Shown here: positions 33,001 to 45,000 of the stretch, piece by piece
Position numbering within the stretch: the stretch's first letter is position 1
Layout: the number at the start of each line of letters is the position of its first letter
Source of the DNA: Membranipora membranacea
Lineage: Eukaryota > Bryozoa > Gymnolaemata > Cheilostomatida > Membraniporidae
Reading direction: 5' to 3'
DNA: 64,000 bases
Assembly: GCA_914767715.1 (NCBI GenBank)
Contig: OU612073.1
Location: 6,014,001-6,078,000, forward strand
Position numbers and translations under genes: made by a program
Notes under the pieces: generated by a model
What the model was told of the DNA's origin: nothing
Database searches by the model: none
Seen by the model: the letters and a program-made list of their open reading frames with translations, nothing else

Positions 33001-36000
33001 TGATATCAGCCTTATCTTGCTCAATCTCAAGCTTCTTTCTCTCCATCTCATCGCTGACCATGATGGCGTTTTCAGCTTCTATCTTCTGTCTCTCCTCAGC
33101 CTACAAATGAAAGCAAATAATCAAATATAAGTTTTCATGACCAGTAAGTGTTCAGGTGATCATGAAAGAATCGATTGATTGGTATTCTATCACTAACTGT
33201 AAAAGTTGCGAGAAAAAGGTTGCTGGTACACATACTCTGCTTAAAAATAATGAAGTTGCCTTGCATGCAAAAATAGTATTATTAAATAGTAGATAAAAGA
33301 TTGTATTATTAATATAAATGCACATGTGTCTCAAAAAGCAGTCTTTGCCCGAGGCAGTGCAGTATTAAGGGCGTCTAAGCCGACCTGAGGGGCATCGTTC
33401 GAGGTAGTTCTGGATGAAGTGTTCGTCATCAGTGAATATCTGCATTACACAATTTTTTAAATGAGTGTTAACTCGAGTGTCGAGATCATAATTAAGTTGT
33501 AATCCGAGAGGGGTAGCATCTTTAAATATTTTGCGCATGTCCTTCTTATCTCACTGATAAACGGCAGGATAGAGGACTGGTAGACAATACATTATAAGTG
33601 AATCAGTAAAACTTTTAAAAAGCATGCATGCTAGTGGCTTGGTGCTCAAATACAGAAAATTTTTAATTATTTCTTTGACTTGCCTTACGAACAACATTTT
33701 GGATGTGGGCTTCAAATCTAAGCTTCTGGTCAACCTCAACACCAAGATATTTAGTAGTTTCACAGAAAGAAATAATGATCTATTAAGTAAGAGGCTAGGG
33801 CTGACAGGTCTTTCACGGTTAGTTGAAAATAACATTTCTTTAGTTTTGCCTGCGCTTAAAAGGAGGTCCAGATCTGAACATTGATTAGCTATTCTATTTA
33901 CTTCAGAAAAATAACAATCTAAATCAGAGGAATTACCTATGAGTCCAATCAAACAAGTATCATCAGCATATTTTAAAACATGAAAGTTCTGACATCTAGA
34001 TCTAATTCCATCAGTATACAATGAAAACAATAGAGGACTTAGTACAGATCCTTGTGGGGTGCCAGTGTTGGTAATGAGTGTATCTGAGAGTAAGTTATTA
34101 TTAATGGATATTGTTTGTTGTCTGCGATTACTGAGAAAGCTAATAATCCATTGTGTAGTAGGGGTAGTGTCATATGTAGGTAATCCGCTGAGTTTTTTAA
34201 TATCGTTCCACGTTCTCATTCTGCGCATGCTCAGCTCTGGGCATGAGCTGATCTCTGCAAAATTGAGTCTCGGAATTCCGAAGCCATCTGATTGGCTACC
34301 TGCTCTGGTGACATACTCCCCCCAAAGCGTGCGGATTTGCAATCAATAGTTATCCTCTCTTGTCGTTATTAGCTGATTTTGATTGACAGTTTATGCAGGG
34401 GATATCCCATTTCCCCTTTCCAAAGTTGCAATCAGAACCCAAACTAAACTCATTGTTCTTGCACATGCGCAAATTCAAGTCACGCATGATGCATACTTAG
34501 CCTTACGACACCTGCTTTGTGGTAATGATACCCTAGTTTATCAGTGATCTACATGCCCAGTCAGATCACGAGAGTCAGTATGCCACGTTCTGGCAGGTTC
34601 GTTCACGAGGTGCTGCTGTATCTTGGCAGAGTATTCTTGTTTGGATTTTTTGATTGCTGTGCTAACATTTATTTTCAGTTTATGTGTTTAGTTTTTTATT
34701 TCCAATTTGATGAGCATAGTGTTTCTGATCTACTAAGCGTTCGATGTTTTTGGTGATCCAGGGTTTTTGGTTGGGCTGTTTCTTTACTGTTGTAGGTGGG
34801 ATGCAGAGGTCTGTGCAGAATGTGATATAATCTGATATGACGTTGGTTTGAGTGTCTATGTTGTCGTCTTGATGGCATTGGCTATTTCCATTTTTTACAC
34901 GGACAAAGCACTTGTCCAAAGTTCTCTTGTTACTGTGTGGGTTTTTAACGATCTGGTAGTAGTTGTTGAGCTTGATGGACAGTTGATTAAAATCACCCAT
35001 GATCATTATACATGCTTCAGGGTAATTTGTCTCCATGTCCTTGACGTGAGCTAGGATCGTGTTTATTGTAGAAATTTTAGAATTCTTTAAGTATGATTGT
35101 CCAGTGAAGGGAGCATAGCATGATATTGCTATTTCTGAGGAAAATTCGCGTGGTAGCCAGTGAGGTCGAGATTTCATTGTCAATGTCAGGTTTATGTTAT
35201 AATTCAAGAGTTCGGAGTATAATTTAGAAGACTGCCCTAGGATCATAAACAGCTAGTTGCTAGTTACTGATTGTCTCTCAGTTTCTCTCATCTTTCCCTT
35301 CATACAACCTATGTCTCTTTTGACTGGATGTTCATCAAAATTGTATGGTATTAGCAATCTGAATTTGAAGACACTCTTTAATTTGCCTTATCTTAGATAA
35401 AGAATGTTGAGGTAATGGAAACCTTGAGAAACTTGAAATGACAACCCGTGACTGATATCTGGGATAACTCCCACTCTATGATCGAGATTTTGCTGAAAAA
35501 AACTCCCATCAGCATAGTCGCTGTTAACGCCTTTGTGTGATTAGACACTATTAATAGGCACTAATTTCAGATTTCAGAACAAGATGGCAGTCAACAGCGA
35601 AAAATATAGATGTATCTGACCATTTAGTTTAAAAGTTCAAGCGTTTTAACCGATAAAACTTTATAAAGAAATTCACAAACCTCAATCATCCATGACATGG
35701 TGAGGCTGCCTTTAGTAGCGAGGGCGGTGGAGCTCGCCTCTTCTCTCTCAGATCTCAGTCTCTCTGTGACGTCCTGCAGACTCAGTTTCAGAGATTTCTG
35801 TGTGTCTGATAACTCCTTCAGTCTCTCCTTCAGTCTGTGTATCGCATCAACTCTGGCCTTCCTGTCAGCATCTGAAACTTTGTCTACAATAATGCAATAG
35901 CAATAATACAATAACCATAATACAATAACAATGATACAGTAGCAATAATGAAATAGCAGTAATGCACGTACAATAATGCAATATCAGTAATGTAATAACA

Positions 36001-39000
36001 ATAATGCAATATCAATAATTCAATAGCAATACTGTCGTTAGCAGGATTTAAACATAATTGGTTTTTCTTTTTGTATGACCTTTCTTTTTGTTGAGATTTG
36101 CATTGCGGCAAAGTCCTGATTGGAGATATTCCAGCCTTGCTGAAAACCACAGAACTATATGAGGGCAATATTTTTGCCTGATCCACTATTGTTTTAGGAC
36201 GTTTAATGCCAGGTTTTTTTTTATAATTATTAGATATTGATGCAATGACTGTAACCATGTAGTTTAAGTGCTCAAACGGTGCAAGATGCTGGTAGAGGCA
36301 TTTCATTATCAACCACTTTCTCCCCTCCGTTTAAGTACATACCCATATGGTGCCACAGTTATGGCACCATGTTTAAAGAGGATAACTCCAAACATTTCGT
36401 AAAAATTGAGATGGAGCTAGATAAAAAGACTGGTCATACAGGAGAAAAAGGTTTTAAGCAAGCTAATGGATAGTTGTGTATAGGCAATCAAGACATATTG
36501 TTTCATATCCATCATACCAATATGCTGACAAGTTCCCAGGATTGCTCGATTTTGACTTGGAATGACAATATATTTTTCCTTCAAAAATTTGGGAAGGTTG
36601 AGGAATTATATGGTTTACTACAATGTACTGTTTTGTGGCAGGTGTTGTCTAGCCAGCAATTTATTAGTTGTCTCACCACAAAGAAGGGGGCCATAACTGT
36701 GGCACTTTATGGGTATGTACTTAAACGGAGGGGAGAAAGTGGTTGATAATGAAATGCCTCTACCAGCATCTTGCACCGTTTGAGCACTTAGTAACCATGT
36801 AAAATAAGACTTTAACACACATTTAGATTTACCATCATAACCTATAATTAAGTATAGATAGCTTTAACAAGCTGAAATGCTCCACAGCTTTTCTTTTGTT
36901 GTATTTGGGCACGACTCACGACAATGATAATTTTTATGTCAGTGTTGAGGATACAGCCATGCCAATAAGTCCACTATTACAATCCATGTGGCAACTTTTC
37001 ACCTAAATATAAACTTTTCTCCAGGATTAACTTGACTTCCAGTCAAACCATTTATGGAGTCATGTAAGTGCATATACGTATCAATTTTGTCATGTTAACT
37101 ATATTTCAATGAATAATGTCTTTCGTACATGACAAGTTGGTAGATCAAGAAATGAGGAGGTCTCCGCGGACAAACTCCTAACCCGGAATACCACTCTGCA
37201 GTGCGGGTGCAATTCAGCCCTCGTATGTCATACTTCTAAGATAAAACTTGAGCTTTCATATTATGAATTACGTCATTTTACCTGATTTTACATACAAGCA
37301 ATAATTGTAATAAGCAATAGGTATATGTACTGTTGAGGTAGGAAAACATAGTTTTCCTTGCAAAAAGAAGCTTAAAAAGTTTTCTGGTTAAAGGAAGCTG
37401 GAAAAAAGGGAGGAAAAAGGGAGGGGATGGAAAAAGACCCTAAAAACTGGGAGGCTCCCTACCAAAAAGGGAGACTTGTCAGGTATGATGTCTTTCCTTT
37501 GTTTCTATGAAATTGAGCTTTTAAGACATTTGTGATCATTACATCATTTATATGACAATTGGTGAAAGTTAAATATGTAGCAGCAATATAATGTATTATA
37601 TATAGCAATGTATTTGTTCTCAGGTTGGCTGACATCATCCTATACCTCATCACTCACCAAGCCTGTTAATGCTTGGATTTTCAGTTATCTTAACCTCTGA
37701 TCGGCTCATTAATTGTAAGATGTTTTCTCTATTTTTTATTGTTGGTCTGAAACTGCGATTGCCATCATCGGATGGGCAACTTAAATAATTGAACAACCTA
37801 TTATTGTAATTTGAATTGTAAATTTTAATGATCTCTGACAAAACTTTTAAACATGATGTCTTTTTTATCTCGCACCATGTTAACACCATTGCATCATCAT
37901 TGTGATTTATTTAGGTCACGAGTTCTTTGAAGAATATATAAACAACAACTTTAACTTCACGTGCTCTGTTGACAACTCAGATCAGTGTAAATCCAGCAGA
38001 TGGTATATCATACCAGTAAAACTATTTGGAGAACGACTAACAAGGATTTTCTTCTTCCTTCCCCACTCTCTCTTTTTCACAACCGTATTTTTTGTTATGC
38101 GTATCAGATGTCTCTTTCATGGCCCAAACAAAGCTATTATATAATTACATTCATAAACTGATAAGCAATTGAAGTTGACCTACCAGATTCAGAGATCTTG
38201 GAGAAGTCAGTGATGTGTTTCTGTAACTGTTCCTTCATATCTATAACTTGTTCCCTGTTTGCCTTGTACTCGTTGGACAACTAAAACAGTTGAAAGACGG
38301 ATATTTCATTGAAAAGCTGAACAGTATCATACCCACACAGCAAAAGTTTTTCATTATTTTCACAGTGATAACAGCAGCAGCACAAACGTATGGGAGCATA
38401 GTGGATCAAATCAGCGCTACACATTTCAAAGCATCTGCGGTAAACTATATGTTGCCTTGAAGGCGAGGGTAATTTTTAGCGCCAAGTTACTCTCTGTTAG
38501 CAGTCAGATCAGAGTAAACCTGGGGGCTTTTTGGGCCCCCAGTGAACTGCGGTGAGATTTTATCACTTCAACATGACCTACAGCAGAGGCATATAAAAGG
38601 CCTAGCACCCTAACCAACTGAGGCATCTCCTAATCTTGCTCCTAAAAGGATGTCAAGACAATTCGGTAGCGTACAACACAACTATGATAATATTGTCACT
38701 AAAACGAAACTCCAATCTAGAATGAGTTTATGTCATACAATGGCGCTGCCAAATAAAGTGGAAAAAAGCTATGTTGTTTAGTACCTGTTCTTTCTCTTTC
38801 TGTAACATGAGGACTCTTTCCTGAATCTGCTGCTGATCTTTCTGTTTGGAATCCATCACCCACTCCAAGATACCCTACATACATCGAAGTTAATGACAAT
38901 TACACATTACCACATTCTTCACATTCAGAATGGAAAGACAATCTTCAACAACATCACAAGCTGAGCATATACTAAACAGAGGATCATAAACATTGGTATA

Positions 39001-42000
39001 AAATATAGAACTCCATATACCAAAAACAAAACGGACAATGAAATTTTGCTCTCTCAAACCTATTATCTATCATGATGTTGCATGTTGGTCATAACCTTGC
39101 TTGGCTGAGAATGTTGGTTTGAAGAAGGGGGGAATGGCGACACTCTTCTGGTTTTGAGGATGGTTGCTAGCCCGTGCACTCAAGCAAGACTGTAGCCAGT
39201 ATACTGGCAACATTAGCCACAAATTTGTTTAGGTTAAACTATCTAAAGAGGAAGTTATCCTGTCTTACCCGGTTGGCGAGGTTACTCTTTCTTTCCTGCT
39301 CATACTTGGTAGATAATCTCTGTTTCTCTGCCCATGTCTGCTGTTTAGCTGTCTGTAACTGAGTGACTAAGTCCTGTAGTACCATCACATCTTCTTTGTT
39401 AGATGTCTGTGTCACCTTCTCCCTTACTGTAGATATCTCATCTCTTAGGTTACATATAGTATTCTCTGTGTCATCCTAAGATTAAAAAGCTTGATGTCAA
39501 CACAATTTCACCTAGCCCAATCTGTTGGCTCTGATCGGTGGGTGGGGAGATCAGAGCCGACCCGAGCCAATCACACATTGGCTACATTTCACCTAGCCGA
39601 CGTGTGATTGGCTGGCGGTTCACAGCCCAGCAGCCAATCAGAGTCTGCATATTGGCTTTATTGCATCATAAATTTGGAATCACCGCAACATGAAGACCAT
39701 CTTGTAGATTTTTTTTACAAACGTAACTATTGGTCAACATTCTGAACCAATACTAATATGAGCTATGAAGCACAGCTGTAATATGTTCCTTGTTTTCTGT
39801 ATTAATTCGTCATTTGGATACTTTACCCCAAATGTCAAGCTGAAAAAAATCGAAATGTTCTCAAGTACCTATCTTGGTATTTCTGAAAGCATGATACAGG
39901 CCAAGACACAAGGCAAAGTCTGAAATCTCTTAAATCATTACGATACCCAATAACACATTAATGACCTTCGTTCTTGATAACAAAAGAAAACATTAAGTTC
40001 TCAGTACTCAGTAGATAATCCTTGTTGACATTTTACAATGCTTTGTTCATGCTTTGAATGGCAGTGGGGAAAAAACAATTTAATAATTAATAATTGATTG
40101 ATTAACTCATAGGAGGAACAGAATTGTTGTCTTCACACCAGTTAAGACATGAAGAGAGCACAATCAAGACGAAAAATTGAAATCTTATCTCTACAAATTT
40201 TGGAAAGCGTGCTCTGACAGAAGCTGCGAAAATACTCCGGCTCATTTTAGGTGAGGTAAAATCTATGTGAGGCCAAATCTAGGTGAGGCCAAATCTTTGT
40301 GAGGACAAAACAAGTAAAAAGCTGCTCGCAAACTATGTTCTGACTAGTGTTCGGACGAATGTACTGATATTTCTGGATAACTTCAATCCTGGGGTAAATA
40401 TGGTTAACAATCATGGATCGCTTTAGGGTGAGATTTTCCATTGTAATTATCCAGGTTAACAAACAAATGCTTTGGCAAAGATATTCAATAGAAAAGAATT
40501 TTTTGAAAGTTTTTGTCACGGCAACAATGTCCGTTGTTTACAGGTCTAGCTGATTTTCAACATGGAAACTCATAATCAGACACAACCTGACGATAACTCA
40601 AGCAGTTCAAGTGACAGTAATAGCGGCAGTGATGATAGTAACACTCCCAGTGAAACAGAATCAACACATGACAATGACCAATATAGTGATGAGGAAGATT
40701 TGATTCGGCCAATCCAAGAGACCGCTGGTACTCAAGAAGATCAGGTACAAGAGTCAGACCAAGATAATGCAGAACCTGCCCAGGGCGCAGCAGCAACTGC
40801 CCAGGACACTGCAATACCTTCCCAGGATGCTGCAGAGCCTTCCCAGGGCGCAGCAGTAACTGCCCATGACCCTGCAATACCTTCCCAGGATGCTGCAGAG
40901 CCTTCCCAGGGCGCAGCAGTAACTGCCCAGGACACTGCAATACCTTCCCAGGAAGCTAGGGCGCTTTATATATATACTTTATACTTATACTTATTCTGTC
41001 TCTGCCGTTATGGTTAAGAAATATTGGTTTTGTAGAGCTAAAAAGTTACTAGTGATATAAAAGTCTGCACATTATAAAATATTATCTTTTGAAGAAAACG
41101 GAGTTTAAAAATTTCACACATTGTGCTCTAAAGCATTGTCTCCGTAGCTCTATCCTACATTTGATATTACAGTAGCGCTCCGATGGAAGCGCAGCTAGGG
41201 CTAATATTGGCTCATTGTCTGTTGCATACATACGAAGACAACGGTTCTTAAAAACTCTGGTATAAACCTCGCACAGAGATGGGACTTCACAGTCAGCTAA
41301 AAAGCTAGCGGTTGATCATTGATGGAGTTGCGACATGTTTTGGATATATGGCCAAATAATGTACATAAGTTTTTGCTTTGTTTTGCATTATTGTACAAGC
41401 TTGAGAAGTCAACCATAACAGGAAGTGTTTTGAAACCAGAATTCATAAAAGGCTCATCTAAAATATTTTATCGCGCTGCTGTTTTCACATGCTTGATGAG
41501 AATGATTGATCTGATAATGTTCTTCTGGAACATATAGTGTGATATAGAGTGTTTCAAACACCCACAATCTTCACAACATTTAGTAGAAAATTGTACTGTA
41601 TTTAAAATAGCAAAAGCAAATGATATTTGATTATTTGGAACCGTTTTTCTATTGACAGTTGCTCAATCCTGCAGGGCTCTGTCCTCTAAATTTTGGGAAT
41701 TTGATTTCTCAATTTTCCTGTGTGCACTACGGTTCGATGATGCCTGCTGGTTAATCTACATTTCCTGTTGAAATTGTTAACTTCACTTTTGATTGCTTAG
41801 AATTCTGGCCATTTTTTAGCACCCATCGAAATATTATTGATAATCAATATTGTTTTTAAAATATCTAGAGGTGATCATGTATCGTATCTTGTTTGTTATC
41901 TGAATAAAATTTCTTTTATCTGAAAGAATAATTTTTTTTAGTACTCTGATTGGATAGAATAAATGAGAGCAGTAAAAAAACAGTTGAAGAAGCGAATTAT

Positions 42001-45000
42001 TCTGATCTTGTAAATCTGTGCTCCCTTATTTCTATTTGGCCTAACCAGAGCTACTTGATCAAGGTAGACTGGACATTACTCTGCATACCAGATTCAATGT
42101 GAGTAAAAATGACTTAGCTAAAACAGCTTGGGTCAATGCTGTCAATTTTGTGTCATGAGGAAAGAAATTCGGAGCCGATGAAAATAATATGGCAAGATAG
42201 ATTGAGATCGGAAATTCAAATACAGTCTGTCTTAACGTATGATGATTGTGATCTGGTTCTGAACTCCGGGATCCATTAATCAGATGTGGCGTCAGTGTAT
42301 TGCCAAATACATGTTTTGGCCTTAAGTGAAAATGCACAGTAGGCTTTCTCAAATTTGCTGAATATTTTTTAACCTAGTCTCTTTGCAGATGCATTTTTTG
42401 TGCATGATATTTTCTTTATATGGATGTTTGGGTTGCGAGTTTATATTAATTATAGAGAAAAAACTTGCAGAAAAGAAAGATACTATGTAGATGTAGATGA
42501 AATACATCAATATTGGTAAGAAATATTGCGGCAGCCTGTTTAGTCATTGACTGGCACACTCACCATGTTAATAGACACGTTCTGTTTGATGTTCCTGATA
42601 GTCTGGGAGACCTTGAGAGCTTTAGCGTTATCATTACCATGTGGATGTAGTAAAGCGAATACAGAAGTCAAACAGTTACCTCCGAATGTATCCTGAAATA
42701 TCACAATCATGACAGCGAATGAATTTAGCTTCAGCGAGATATTACTTATATATGACATTATAAAGGGACAGGGATGGGGTTGGCAACTCCGAAACACTAC
42801 TATATTGCTTACACACTTCCCAAATGGCGCGGTGTATACACAACATAACCATATAAAATATGGGCATGCAGTTAAAGAGCTTTATCAATGGTGGTTAAAG
42901 ACCATAGCCTGATGGTTGCGCTTCGGATATAACCTCAGTTCCACCACCTACACATTTTTCAGACGGTGAGGAGAGACTACAGTATTGAGGTATCCAAAGT
43001 TTTTGATATTGTTTTTGTTTCATTTTATTTGGTTATGCTATCATAGATAGACAACGATTGCTGTGTTCCCATTTTGTGATCAAAAGCAAAAGAAGACTTG
43101 ATAAAAAACAATTTGTACGCCACCATATTGATTCATTATTCTCTGACTTCGCATCAGGAAATTTTGCAAATATTATTTATTGATTACTCACCTGCAGAAC
43201 CCTGCTAAGTTTAGAGTCTCGATACGGGACGTGGGACTGTTTTTCACTGAGGCTATGCAGACAAGCTAATAGTCCCTTACAAGTGTTGTTTTCTATATCA
43301 GCTAAGTCGACAAATGATAAGCAGCTCTTGAGGCCGATGCTGCTCTTACCAGGCTCCTTCTGCTCAACATTGATCATAAATATCGCTGTAGATCTACAGA
43401 GACAGGAGGAGAGTCGAATTTAACAAACTTCCTAAATGTTATTCAAAATCTAAACATGCATGTCAAAAGCTCTCAATCCTATAGCAATTTTCCAGAATTC
43501 TTTTTAATTTGAATTGGCGTAAGTGGGAAAAATCAAATCGGAAGGTAAAGGCTCTAGGGAGCACTTGATAAGTACTAGGATTGGAAAACATCCACTCGGT
43601 GCTGATTCAAGGGATTGTGTTCTCTTCTGGCAGGGCTACACAACTCATAAAACCACTACAAAAAGCTGTGTATCTTGAGCATGACAAATACACACGAGTT
43701 CAGTTTAATAAATATTATATATGATAACAAAAAGAATGGAAATATTAGACTATTCATCACTCACCTTTCCCTGTGTGTTTTAGCCTCTGATGAGCCCATT
43801 TTTCGAGCTCTGGTTCCCTGCTCATAGTACTGTAACAGCTGAGCAGAGTCTTCCACCACAAGAGCAGACAATCCATCCAGGTAACTGGAGAACAATATAA
43901 AGTAATGGTTAAAACACACTTAGCGTTTGTGACCTCAGAGGTTTGCACAACGTCATCATTGTTATCATATATGCTGATAGCAGCCTCAGCTGATCCTCAG
44001 CGGTTTGATCAGTGGTTTGCATGCTGTCATATTACTAACATATAGGCCTCAGCTGTTCCTCAGAGGATCAATATGTATATAAAAACTCATTGAGGATCCG
44101 CTGAGTTTGCAACCTCTGTCAATGTGTTTAGACTATGAGTAACAAAAAACCAAACTAGACCCAAAATAACTCCATACCAAGACACCTTATTTACAAAAAA
44201 ATCATGACTTCAGCTGGATGGGGTGGAATCAAATTTCCAGCATGATGAATTAATGTTATAAAATGTCTAAATTATAAATAGGCCTACAAATATGATTCTG
44301 TACCATAGGTCACATGTACTGCAATAACTTTCAGCTAGGTAGTACACAACAATAAGCGATGCGGGTGGCTGTTTAGTCAATACTGACAACAAATATGGGT
44401 TGTCAATACCTCCAGCACGTTCGCTGGAGAGAGGTGTGATTTTGACTTGTATACTTTCCAATCTTTGCAAGCCATGTAGATATGATACTATTGAGCAAAC
44501 CTGGTGACACGCCACTTCTCAGATTGTGTCCTCTGAATTATACAATGTCTGTCTCAGTATGAGGACGTAAAAAGTGAGGTGTCATTTTTAATATTTGAAT
44601 ATTAATGTTTTAAATGATAAAACATTGTTTAGACTGGCATCAGTGAAGTCAAATGCATTTTGATTGACTTTGCACTCTGTGGATCAGGCCACAAACTAAG
44701 GGATGTGACAGATAGACTAAGATTTTTGTTTTCCTAAGAGTATGATCCAATTTCCCTGTATTAGAATCGGAACGGCTGGTAACCAGTAAAATGGGAACGA
44801 CCGGAATGGGAGCAGATTGGATCAAACTTTATCTTATTTTTTCCGTGACTATTCTTATCAAAGGAACTAGAGCATAGTCTTTCTTGACAAGCTTTATTTA
44901 GTTGGGGGAACCCCTCAGTACCGAACAAAACTTGTCAGGACAGGCTACCTCTTACATTGCCCGAACAGAAAAATTGGTATTGTGTAAATCTTCAACGTTT

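Noticed and set aside
33551-34342. A host reverse-transcriptase-like gene
   Set aside because: Motifs are those of a LINE RT, the N-terminal part is missing and the frame is fused to unrelated residues; it lies wholly inside a kinesin intron.
36279-36818. Paired plus and minus frames beginning MQDAGRGISL-like
   Set aside because: The same peptide appears on both strands because the sequence is the inverted arms of a MITE.
40557-40940. Minus-strand Gln/Pro/Leu-rich repeat frame opposite to 40562-41017
   Set aside because: It is the shadow of the 63-bp tandem repeat read on the other strand; the plus-strand frame has a better start and composition. The minus frame also does not match the kinesin phases.
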